Assembly: GCA_016285335.1 (NCBI GenBank)
Contig: JAEEQO010000119.1
Coordinates: forward strand, 1-9,184
Direction of reading: 5' to 3'
Origin: Victivallales bacterium
Lineage (GTDB): Bacteria; Verrucomicrobiota; Lentisphaeria; Victivallales; UBA1829
Length of the DNA stretch: 9,184 nt
The position numbers and the translations under genes are program-made. The number at the start of each line of letters is the position of its first letter. Position 1 is the stretch's first letter. This document shows, piece by piece, positions 1 to 8,302 of this stretch. The notes below the pieces were generated by a model that saw only the letters and a program-made list of their open reading frames with translations, made no database searches and had not been told where the DNA came from.

Positions 1-1
1 G

Positions 2-2101
<2,100 letters not shown>

Positions 2102-2116
2102 TCCCGGAGCGTCCGC

Positions 2117-2419
2117 ATGACGGCCGAAACTCTCGCACCCCTGATCCGCGTCAACGAATCGGGGGTGTTTTTGTCGTGCCACGTCCAGCCCGGCGCGAAG
2201 CGCACCGCCGTCGCGGGCGTCTACGGCACGGCGCTGAAGGTCTCGCTCGCCGCGCCCCCGGTCGACGGCAAGGCGAACAGGGAGCTCTGCGTGTTTCTCG
2301 CGAAGAAACTGAAACTCCCGAAAAGCGCCGTCACGCTCGTTTCCGGCCAGACCTCCCGCGACAAGGTCGTGTTCCTGCCGGGCATCGCCCCGGACGCACT
2401 CGCGGCCGCATTGGAGTGA
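2117..2419 (+). CDS. DUF167 / YggU-family protein
   Basis: Small soluble protein of 100 residues, normal length for the DUF167 (YggU) family. The family hallmark is clear: SCHVQPGAKRTAVAGVYG near residues 20-37, then LKVSLAAPPVDGKANREL, then LPKSAVTLVSGQTSRDKVVF. The biochemical role of the family is not established, so no function is assigned. The start at 2117 is supported by GGAG at 2106-2109, seven bases upstream. Fifteen bases separate it from the ftsH stop and four from the mnmA start, so it is almost certainly cotranscribed with both. Its own 3' end (GGAG overlapping the stop) supplies the ribosome-binding site for mnmA. Confidence 0.9.
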   Translation: MTAETLAPLIRVNESGVFLSCHVQPGAKRTAVAGVYGTALKVSLAAPPVDGKANRELCVFLAKKLKLPKSAVTLVSGQTSRDKVVFLPGIAPDALAAALE

Positions 2420-2423
2420 GACC

Positions 2424-3527
2424 ATGCCGCAGACGGCCCCCTACGCCCCTTTCCGGCGGCTTCCGCCCGGCTCCCGCATCCTGATCGCGTTCAGCGGCGG
2501 CGTCGATTCCGCAGTCACGGCCGCGCTCGCGCTCCGCGCGGGCTTTCAGGTCACGGCGGTCCACATGACGCTTCTCCCCGGCGGCGAGGATTCCCGCAGA
2601 AAAGCGGAGGAAACCGCCGCGAAGCTCGGGATCGAACTCGTCCACGCGGACTGTTCGGAGGCATTCGAGCGCGCCGTGCTGCGTCCGAGCTGGGACATGT
2701 ATAAATCCGGCCTCACGCCGAATCCGTGCGCACTCTGCAATCCCGCGGTCAAGTTCGGCTCGCTGATGCCGCTCATGGAACAATACGGCTGTGCGGCATT
2801 CGCCACCGGACACTACGCGAAGGTCATCGACGCGCCGGACGGACACACGATCCTCGCCCGCGGCTCGTACCGCGAAAAGGACCAGTCGTATTTCCTCTGC
2901 GGGCTCTCGCAGGAACAGCTCGCGCGCGTCGTCTTCCCTCTCGGCGGCCTCACGAAGCCCGAGGTGCGCGAGATCGCCCGCGAGCTCGGGCTCCCGAACT
3001 CGGAATCGAAGGAAAGCCAGGACGCGTGTTTCATGCCGCCGGACATGACCGCCGCCGAGTTCCTGCACGGCCACTTCGGCGAAAGCGTCCCCTGCGGCAC
3101 GTTCGCGGCGGCCTCCGACGGTCGCATCCTCGGACGCCACGGCGGCATCCATGCGTTCACGATCGGCCAGCGCAAGGGCACGGGCGTGGCGATGGGCGTC
3201 CCGGCGTGGATCAGCCGCATCGACGCAGCCGAAAACAAGGTGTTTATCACCACAAACCCGGACGACCTTCTGCGGGATTCGCTCGTGCTGCCGCGTGTTC
3301 ACTGGACCGCAAAGCCGCCCGAAACGGAAGTCTTCCACGCGCAGGTGCAAATCCGTTACCGTTCCAAACCCGCAAACGCCGAGATCACGCTCGCGCCGGA
3401 CGGCGCGGTCACCATTCGCTTCGAAGTCCCCCAGCGTGCAGTCACGCCCGGACAGATCGCGGTCATCTACGACGGCGAAATCCTCCTCGGCGGCGGCAAA
3501 ATTCCCGGAGGACAAGTCCTCCACTGA
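2424..3527 (+). CDS. mnmA: tRNA-specific 2-thiouridylase MnmA
   Basis: Cytoplasmic enzyme that adenylates and then thiolates U34 in the wobble position of tRNA-Lys, -Glu and -Gln. The length of 367 residues matches the family (E. coli 368). The PP-loop ATP-binding motif SGGVDS is at residues 24-29. The catalytic Cys is C102 in TPNPCALCN, and the partner Cys is C202 in ESQDACFM; these correspond to C102 and C199 of E. coli MnmA. Further family blocks are FATGHYAKV, REKDQSYFL, FTIGQRKGTG and the C-terminal beta-barrel ending QIAVIYDGEILLGGG. The ATG at 2424 has GGAG (2413-2416) seven bases upstream, overlapping the DUF167 stop codon. It is probably the last gene of the ftsH operon, because the next gene converges on it. 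Its last codons contain a palindrome that leads into a repeat cluster. Nothing suggests a defective enzyme. Confidence 0.97.
   Translation: MPQTAPYAPFRRLPPGSRILIAFSGGVDSAVTAALALRAGFQVTAVHMTLLPGGEDSRRKAEETAAKLGIELVHADCSEAFERAVLRPSWDMYKSGLTPNPCALCNPAVKFGSLMPLMEQYGCAAFATGHYAKVIDAPDGHTILARGSYREKDQSYFLCGLSQEQLARVVFPLGGLTKPEVREIARELGLPNSESKESQDACFMPPDMTAAEFLHGHFGESVPCGTFAAASDGRILGRHGGIHAFTIGQRKGTGVAMGVPAWISRIDAAENKVFITTNPDDLLRDSLVLPRVHWTAKPPETEVFHAQVQIRYRSKPANAEITLAPDGAVTIRFEVPQRAVTPGQIAVIYDGEILLGGGKIPGGQVLH
3507..3522 (+). repeat. Palindrome overlapping the 3' end of mnmA
   Basis: GGAGGAC (3507-3513), AA, GTCCTCC (3516-3522) form a perfect 7-bp inverted repeat inside the codons for GGQVL, ending three bases before the stop codon. 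In RNA it would be a GC-rich hairpin, realistically with a four-base loop. No T-run follows, so it is not a classical intrinsic terminator, but it may help protect or end the 3' end of the operon transcript together with the repeats just downstream. Confidence 0.55.
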
Positions 3528-3530
3528 AGT

Positions 3531-3636
3531 AGTGCGCGGGTACGCTCGCGCAAACACGGTGTGTGTCGAACAGTGTCCGGCTTCGCTCGGACACACACGA
3601 TGTGTGCCGATACAGTGCGCGGCTACGCTCGCGCAC
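3531..3636. repeat. REP-like cluster of palindromic repeats (2.5 units)
   Basis: Unit 1 (3531-3571) and unit 2 (3572-3613) align over their length with one gap; a half unit follows (3614-3636). Each begins with a hairpin. Unit 2 has stem GTGTCCG/CGGACAC (3573-3579 with 3588-3594). Unit 3 has GTGCGCG/CGCGCAC (3615-3621 with 3630-3636). Unit 1 is the same as unit 3 except for an outer mismatch (3532-3538 with 3547-3553). All loops are eight bases and nearly identical. Stems 2 and 3 differ at two pairs and both changes are compensated. The joining segments form a second small hairpin, ACAC/GTGT in unit 1 and CACACA/TGTGTG in unit 2 (3592-3606). The cluster fills the space between converging genes, typical for REP/BIME elements. 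It lacks a T-tract in the right place for an intrinsic terminator on either strand. Confidence 0.85.
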
Positions 3637-3652
3637 AAAAAACGGAATAAGT

Positions 3653-5578
3653 TTATGCCTGAGTTTTCGAAGAAGGCGCATCGCTGCTGACCGCGATCAC
3701 CACGGGGCGTCCGAGGATGTCCGACGAGGTGCGGGAAAGCACCACGATGCGGCGCTGTCCGTCGATTTCGAGCCTGCGGACGATCGTCTTGCCGGAATCG
3801 AACGCCTCCCGCACATAGTCGATCGCATGAATGTCCCGGAGCCACGGCACGTCCTCAATGTTCTCCCACGGGAACTCGCCTTCCTGCTCCACCTCGCCGT
3901 ACTGCTTGTGACGGGCGATGATGCGGCCGTCGCGGTCCATGACCGTCACGCGAACCGGAAGCGCGCCGTAGATCATCTCGTCGATCTGCCGTTTCCGCCG
4001 TGCGGCGCGGATGGAGACCAGCGCAAAAAGATACAACGCGAACAGCACGGCCGCGTTCGACGCGAGCAGCAGGGCGATGCGTTTCTTGGACCAGCTCGAA
4101 TAAATCCTGATCCTCGGCGCCCGGGTGGAATTCGTGTTCACGAGGATGGCCGAATCCGGGAAGCTGTCCGCGTTCAGGCCGTAACGTTTCAGCGCCGCCT
4201 CGTTCAGCCACAGGTCGTCGCTCTCCAGCACGGACGGGGGGAGCCTGTTCTCGTTCAGGGGGGCTTCGCTCAGCTGTTCCAGCAGTTCCGCCGCCTGAAC
4301 GCCGAGCTTTTCCATCGAACGGCAGAAGCCGCCGACCGAGGACGGATGAACGGGGACCGTGTCCGCGAAGACCGGGCAGGCGCTGAACTTTTCGGGCAGC
4401 CACGACGCGGGGTCCGGCCCCCTTTCGACGCTTGACATCGAAACGATGACCGTGTCCGGCTGGATCTCCGCCTTGACGGACGCCGCGAACCATTTTTTCA
4501 TCTCCGCAATGTCATCCGCTTCGTCGACCTCAGGCATCGGGATGGTCTTCAGCGTCTTCCCCGGGCCGAGTTTCGCCCGGAACGCGGCTTCCTTCTCTTC
4601 GTTCCAGAGCAGGTCCGTTCGGCCGGGCGCACCGCCCCCTGCCTTCCGCGAAAACAGCGGCGGCGTCAGCAGGATGACTTTCTTCGTCTTCGGAAATACC
4701 GACAGCGCCAGCTCCGTATTCGGCCACGGGTCGGCCGGATGCCTGATGGAGAAAGCGTACGGGGCTTTCGCGGGGTCGATCGCGCCGTCGGCATCGACCT
4801 CGTCGTCTTCAAACTCGTCTTCAAACTCGTCTTCAGGCTTGTCTTCCGACTTCGTCGGTTCGCGGACCGATTCGTCGAACGACGACACCCCGGCGAACAG
4901 GACGACCACATCGTTCTTCAAAGGCGCGGTAAAGGAACCGTCCTGAATCATTTGGTTCACCGCGGCGGAAATCCTGTCGGAGGCGACAACGATCAACGCT
5001 TCGGCGTCCGCAAATATGGGGCCCTCGGCAATCCAGAAATCCGACCAGAGTTCGCTCCGGATCCCCCATCCCCGGGCGTCAAGCGAATTCAAATCCCACA
5101 GAGGACTACTCAAATCGTTTCGGGGATCGAAGACGGGCCCGCCCCCGCCCTCAAGGGGAAAGAACGCCTTGTCCGTGCGGACCATCTGCACGTCCACGAG
5201 CTTGAGGAACCACGGATTGTGATAGAAATCCCGTTCAAATTCCTGTTCCAGGGTAAAACGTTCCCACGCGGCCTCGTCCCAGTCCTTTTCCGACTCCGTT
5301 TCCCGGATTTCCCACCATTTCCGGACGAGCTCATGATAGTCCTTCAAATGGCGGAGCCGCACGTCCTCCAGCCCGGCAAGAAACGCGTCGCGGTCCTCTT
5401 TCGTCGTATCGGCGGAAAACAGCACCAGGACTTTCTGGAAGCGCGGAGGATAAGGCACCGTCTCCCCGTCGAACCGGTGAAGATACGCTTCGAACACCGT
5501 TTTTTCCACGGAAAAAGCCGTCCACGCCGCAAGCAGCGCGAACAGGAACAGGAAGACTTTGAACATCGACCGTTTCAC
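3653..5578 (-). CDS. Membrane receptor: ABC_sub_bind-like sensor, TM, PAS-like domain, no output domain
   Basis: I cannot name this gene, but its layout is readable. From the GTG at 5578 (641 residues) there is a basic tip, an N-terminal signal anchor (about residues 6-24, FKVFLFLFALLAAWTAF), and an outer domain of about 475 residues. A second TM (about 500-523, RIALLLASNAAVLFALYLFA) follows, then a basic RAARRKRQ flank, and a cytoplasmic domain of about 100 residues resembling PAS (LPVRVTVMDRDGRIIA to GRPVVIAV). The outer domain starts KVLVLFSADTT and ends with an AALKRYGLNADSFPDSAILV segment. That segment resembles the one just before the TM in sensor kinases with ABC-substrate-binding-like (PF04392-type) input domains. 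Here no HisKA/HATPase, GGDEF or DNA-binding domain follows. An acidic run (EDEFEDEFEDDE) interrupts the outer domain. The GTG start is preferred over TTG 5593 because GAAGGTG precedes it at good spacing; ATG 5566 is a second alternative. The gene is transcribed alone, diverging from the glycosyltransferase and converging on mnmA. Confidence 0.85.
   Translation of the reverse strand: MKRSMFKVFLFLFALLAAWTAFSVEKTVFEAYLHRFDGETVPYPPRFQKVLVLFSADTTKEDRDAFLAGLEDVRLRHLKDYHELVRKWWEIRETESEKDWDEAAWERFTLEQEFERDFYHNPWFLKLVDVQMVRTDKAFFPLEGGGGPVFDPRNDLSSPLWDLNSLDARGWGIRSELWSDFWIAEGPIFADAEALIVVASDRISAAVNQMIQDGSFTAPLKNDVVVLFAGVSSFDESVREPTKSEDKPEDEFEDEFEDDEVDADGAIDPAKAPYAFSIRHPADPWPNTELALSVFPKTKKVILLTPPLFSRKAGGGAPGRTDLLWNEEKEAAFRAKLGPGKTLKTIPMPEVDEADDIAEMKKWFAASVKAEIQPDTVIVSMSSVERGPDPASWLPEKFSACPVFADTVPVHPSSVGGFCRSMEKLGVQAAELLEQLSEAPLNENRLPPSVLESDDLWLNEAALKRYGLNADSFPDSAILVNTNSTRAPRIRIYSSWSKKRIALLLASNAAVLFALYLFALVSIRAARRKRQIDEMIYGALPVRVTVMDRDGRIIARHKQYGEVEQEGEFPWENIEDVPWLRDIHAIDYVREAFDSGKTIVRRLEIDGQRRIVVLSRTSSDILGRPVVIAVSSDAPSSKTQA
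4799..4846 (-). repeat. 12-bp tandem repeat encoding an acidic linker
   Basis: AAACTCGTCTTC occurs twice in exact tandem (4811-4822, 4823-4834). It is flanked by diverged copies at 4799-4810 and 4835-4846, giving about four units. The 12-base period keeps frame in the minus-strand gene and encodes the EDEF-type acidic repeat in its outer domain. It is likely a slippage-prone, flexible, negatively charged linker. Confidence 0.8.
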
Positions 5579-5584
5579 AGGGTT

Positions 5585-5591
5585 CACCTTC
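5585..5591 (-). promoter_or_regulatory. Ribosome-binding site favouring the GTG start at 5578
   Basis: On the minus strand GAAGGTG lies six to eight bases before GTG 5578-5576. TTG 5593 has no comparable upstream sequence, and for ATG 5566 this site is about 18 bases away. The spacing therefore favours the GTG start of the receptor gene. Confidence 0.5.
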
Positions 5592-5635
5592 AAACAGAAA
5601 TCGAAATCAGGGGCTTTTTATGAATATTGACGTTT

Positions 5636-5664
5636 ACTATACAATCGGAAGCGCGCGAAATCAA
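5636..5664 (-). promoter_or_regulatory. Sigma70-type promoter for the minus-strand receptor gene
   Basis: Minus-strand TTGATT (5659-5664) and TATAGT (5636-5641) are separated by exactly 17 bases. Transcription would begin near 5628, leaving about 50 bases of leader before the GTG at 5578. The position between divergent genes fits. Confidence 0.6.
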
Positions 5665-5704
5665 GCGAAAAGGACCGATTTTGTTTCGGGAAATGAGGGA
5701 AATG

Positions 5705-5717
5705 TGCGGAATCCGCA
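5705..5717. promoter_or_regulatory. 13-bp palindrome between divergent promoters, possible operator
   Basis: TGCGGA and TCCGCA flank a single central A, a perfect 6-bp inverted repeat. It lies 41 bases upstream of the leftward -35 box and about 64 bases before the rightward -35 box. GTGCG (5704-5708) can alternatively pair with CGCAC (5734-5738). It could bind a dimeric regulator or be chance; no regulator gene is present in the window. Confidence 0.3.
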
Positions 5718-5780
5718 GCATGTGATTGTCCTGCGCACGAAAAGAACACAATGTTTTTTTGTATTTTATTGTTTTTCGGC

Positions 5781-5808
5781 TTGAAAACTTAAAAACTTAA
5801 ACTATATT
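5781..5808 (+). promoter_or_regulatory. Sigma70-type promoter for the glycosyltransferase gene
   Basis: TTGAAA (5781-5786), a 16-base spacer and TATATT (5803-5808) make a strong consensus match. A T-rich tract at about 5752-5777 upstream could act as an UP element. The spacer holds a tandem 8-mer AAAACTTA (5784-5791, 5792-5799). Predicted initiation near 5815 leaves a leader of about 60 bases before ATG 5876 and rules out the TTG at 5807 as a start from this transcript. Confidence 0.65.
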
Positions 5809-5875
5809 GATTCTAAGGAAGCAAGACCGTCGCCCGTTTCAAGCTCAAAATCACTCCCGCTCCCCGCGAAAAAGC

Positions 5876-7462
5876 ATGAAGTACGATCCGCTGACAGAAG
5901 AATTCCTGCGCAAACACGGCGACCTGTGCGCCGCGAAGACGATCGGCACAGGCCAGAAGCTCTGGTACATTCTGGTCGCGTGCGCCCTGCTTTTCCTGCT
6001 CAAATACCGCTGGGATTTCTTCGTCTTCGCCGTGTCCGCGTACATGATCGCATGCTATGGCGCATCGGCGGTCCTGAGGCTGGGCGCGGCCGTCATGCCG
6101 TTTGTCCGAAAAAAACGCACAGCCTACACCGGGAAAAAGGCGAAAAAAAGCCGACAGGACCTGCCCGTCTACACGATCCTGCTGCCGCTGTACCGCGAGT
6201 CCGCTGTTACCGAAAAGATACTGAAGCGTATCGCCGCCCTGAAATATCCGAAGGACAAGCTCGACGTGAAACTGCTGCTGGAGCAGGACGACACGGAGAC
6301 CCGGACCGCGCTGGCCGCCTGCACGCTGCCGCCGTACTGTTCTGTCGTGGAGGTCCCGGACGGCCCGCTCCGCACGAAACCGCGCGCGTGCAATTACGGC
6401 CTGGCGGAGGCCCGCGGGCAGTACTGCGTGATCTACGACGCGGAGGACAAGCCGGAGCCGGACCAGCTGAAGAAGGCGGTGGCGGCGTTCCGGCGGGAGG
6501 ACACGGACGGGCGTCTGCTGTGCGTTCAGGCGAAGCTGAACTACTACAACGCGCGGCAGAACTGGCTCACGAAGTTCTTCACCGTGGAGTACAGCACGTA
6601 TTTCGACCTCACGCTCGGCGGACTTCAGGCGTTCGATCTGCCGCTGCCGCTCGGCGGCACGTCGAACCATTTCAAGACGGCCGAGCTCCGCGAACTCGGC
6701 GGCTGGGACCCGTTCAACGTCACGGAGGACTGCGACCTCGGCATCCGCCTGTACGAGCATGGATTCCGTACGGTCCTGCTGGACTCGACCACGTGGGAGG
6801 AGGCGAACTCCGACCTGTGGAACTGGATCCGCCAGCGGTCGCGGTGGGTGAAGGGATTCCTCCAGACGCATCTGGTGCATTACCGGCACCCGTTCGGCAC
6901 GGTGCGGCGGCTGTCGCTCCGGGGGGCGCTCGGCTGCTATTTCCTGGTCGGCGGCTCGGTGATGATGATGCTCATGAACCTCGTTTTCTGGCCGATCGTG
7001 ACGCTGTACCTGGTCCTGCTCTGCCACGGGCTCCTGCACGGCGAAACGCTCGCCTCGCAGATCGTGGGGCCGCATACGGGCGAAACGCTGTACCGGGGCG
7101 CCGCGTTCGGCGCGTTCTCGCTGAAAGCGTGGCCGCTGATCTACGCCGGACCGGACGAAAACCAATTCCTTGCCGTGACCTCGCAGATCTTCTTCGCCGG
7201 GTCCTGCGCGCTCTTCCTCACGAATTTCCTGCTGATCCTGGTTCATGCGGCGGCGTGCGTGCAGCGCAAGTTCTATTTTCTGCTCCCATGGGCCGCGCTC
7301 ATGCCGTTCTACTGGGTCCTGATCTCCATCGGCGCATGGAAAGGCGCGCTCCAGCTCGTCACGAAGCCGTTCTACTGGGAAAAGACCATTCACGGACTGG
7401 ACGAAAAAACATCGGACCCGCCCGCGCCGGGAATGTCCGCGGCGAACGGAGAGGCAGTCTGA
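5876..7462 (+). CDS. Membrane glycosyltransferase family 2, processive/cellulose-synthase-like
   Basis: Inner-membrane enzyme predicted to transfer sugar from a nucleotide-sugar donor to a growing polysaccharide or lipid-linked glycan. The 528 residues show N-terminal TM segments (about 29-43 and 47-66) and a cytoplasmic GT-A domain starting VYTILLPLYRE (98-108). Catalytic signatures follow in order: EQDD (136-139), DAED (188-191), TED (283-285, the likely base) and QRSRW (320-324). At least three C-terminal TM regions follow (about 352-385, 432-460, 465-487), and the protein ends with PFYWEKTIHG. The D, DxD, TED, QxxRW set is that of the COG1215 / BcsA-PgaC-like group. The donor and polymer cannot be read from sequence. 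ATG 5876 is chosen because the promoter -10 box lies over the upstream TTG 5807, although its own Shine-Dalgarno is weak (GCGAAAAAGC). Leucine codons in its first half favour CTG, unlike ftsH. It is followed 60 bases later by a pseudopilin gene. Confidence 0.92.
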   Translation: MKYDPLTEEFLRKHGDLCAAKTIGTGQKLWYILVACALLFLLKYRWDFFVFAVSAYMIACYGASAVLRLGAAVMPFVRKKRTAYTGKKAKKSRQDLPVYTILLPLYRESAVTEKILKRIAALKYPKDKLDVKLLLEQDDTETRTALAACTLPPYCSVVEVPDGPLRTKPRACNYGLAEARGQYCVIYDAEDKPEPDQLKKAVAAFRREDTDGRLLCVQAKLNYYNARQNWLTKFFTVEYSTYFDLTLGGLQAFDLPLPLGGTSNHFKTAELRELGGWDPFNVTEDCDLGIRLYEHGFRTVLLDSTTWEEANSDLWNWIRQRSRWVKGFLQTHLVHYRHPFGTVRRLSLRGALGCYFLVGGSVMMMLMNLVFWPIVTLYLVLLCHGLLHGETLASQIVGPHTGETLYRGAAFGAFSLKAWPLIYAGPDENQFLAVTSQIFFAGSCALFLTNFLLILVHAAACVQRKFYFLLPWAALMPFYWVLISIGAWKGALQLVTKPFYWEKTIHGLDEKTSDPPAPGMSAANGEAV

Positions 7463-7505
7463 AATGAACCGAAAACCATACGACTTTTTATATACCGCAC
7501 AACCA

Positions 7506-7514
7506 GAGGAAAGG
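7506..7514 (+). promoter_or_regulatory. Ribosome-binding site for the pseudopilin gene
   Basis: GAGGAAAGG ends eight bases before ATG 7523, a strong Shine-Dalgarno. It fixes the start and therefore the unusually long 30-residue leader. TATATA at 7489-7494 upstream could be a -10 box, but I see no good -35 partner, so readthrough from the glycosyltransferase is as likely. Confidence 0.6.
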
Positions 7515-7522
7515 ACACTGCC

Positions 7523-8302
7523 ATGACGCACCTCGCCGCACCGTCCGCGGATCCGCCCCGCCGGATTCGAAGATCCCCGTTGGCCCGGCCGGCCGCCGGT
7601 TCCCGCCGCACCTTCACGCTGATCGAGCTCCTGATCGTGATCGCCATCATCGCGATCCTGGCGGGCATCCTGGTCCCGGCGCTCCATTCGGCGAAGAAGA
7701 AGGCGCGTCAGTCGCTGTGTCTCTCCAACCTGCGCCAGCTCGGACAGGGCTGCCGCATGTATCAGGACGCCTACGACGAGTTTTACCCCGGGTGGCTCTC
7801 CTCGCTCGCGAACGACTACACGATCTCCGACCCGAAGCTCTTCGTCTGCCCGGAGGACCCGGACAAGGAGAACAACAAGTGGGGCGTCCGGTCCGCCAAC
7901 CGCCACGTGAACAGCCCGGATTTCGACTCTGTGAAATGCACGTTCGACGGATACGCGCCTTACCACAAGGCGTGGGGACCGCCGAACACCGAGGACGTGA
8001 AGCACGTGAGCTACATCTATGAGTTCTGCGCCGGGTTCTGGCCGTCGAGCTGGGGCGGCGACTCCGTGGCCGACGACGGCGGCAACTCCCGGACCGTGCA
8101 GCCGGACAGCACCGGCACCTGGCAGTCCGTGAAGCGCGCCGTGCTCTCCGTCCGCCAGGACTGGATCGACAAGATCCCGATGATCCGGTGTTTCTGGCAT
8201 GCGGACATCCAGCGGATGGACCCGATCATGAACATCTCCACGCAGGGCAACGTGTACCTGAGCAAATCCCAATGGCAGAAGGGCACCTGGGGCGGACAAT
8301 GA
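7523..8302 (+). CDS. Type II secretion/type IV-like pseudopilin with large C-terminal domain
   Basis: 259-residue protein with a class III (prepilin) signal. A 30-residue Arg/Pro-rich leader is followed by FTLIELLIVIAIIAILAGIL, with F31 as the +1 residue and E35 as the conserved Glu+5. The hydrophobic helix runs to about residue 53 and continues into VPALHSAKKKARQSLCLSNL. A MYQDAYDEFYPGW segment and FVCPED follow; C66 and C109 may pair. This is the layout of the large pseudopilin families of Lentisphaerota, Verrucomicrobiota and Planctomycetota. The C-terminal part (CFWHADIQRMDPIMNISTQGNVYLS) resembles the usual His/Gly/Asn-rich end. The residue before the cleavage point is Thr instead of the usual Gly. 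The function is probably structural, in a secretion or surface fibre apparatus in the inner membrane and periplasm; which one is unknown. Its stop overlaps the start of the next gene by ATGA, pointing to translational coupling. Confidence 0.9.
   Translation: MTHLAAPSADPPRRIRRSPLARPAAGSRRTFTLIELLIVIAIIAILAGILVPALHSAKKKARQSLCLSNLRQLGQGCRMYQDAYDEFYPGWLSSLANDYTISDPKLFVCPEDPDKENNKWGVRSANRHVNSPDFDSVKCTFDGYAPYHKAWGPPNTEDVKHVSYIYEFCAGFWPSSWGGDSVADDGGNSRTVQPDSTGTWQSVKRAVLSVRQDWIDKIPMIRCFWHADIQRMDPIMNISTQGNVYLSKSQWQKGTWGGQ

Noticed and set aside
3531..3636. CRISPR array
   Set aside because: The units are adjacent hairpins with similar linkers and lack unique spacers of constant length; no cas gene is present.
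3615..3642. Intrinsic terminator formed by the third hairpin and the A-run
   Set aside because: The A-run follows the hairpin on the plus strand, so on the minus strand the T-run precedes it; neither strand has hairpin then T-tract.
2331..3845. 504-codon minus-strand frame opposite mnmA
   Set aside because: Arg/Ala-rich low-information translation that crosses the palindromic repeats and overlaps both mnmA and the receptor gene; a shadow of mnmA.
5591..5593. TTG at 5593 as start of the receptor gene
   Set aside because: No Shine-Dalgarno precedes it, whereas GTG 5578 has GAAGGTG at proper distance.
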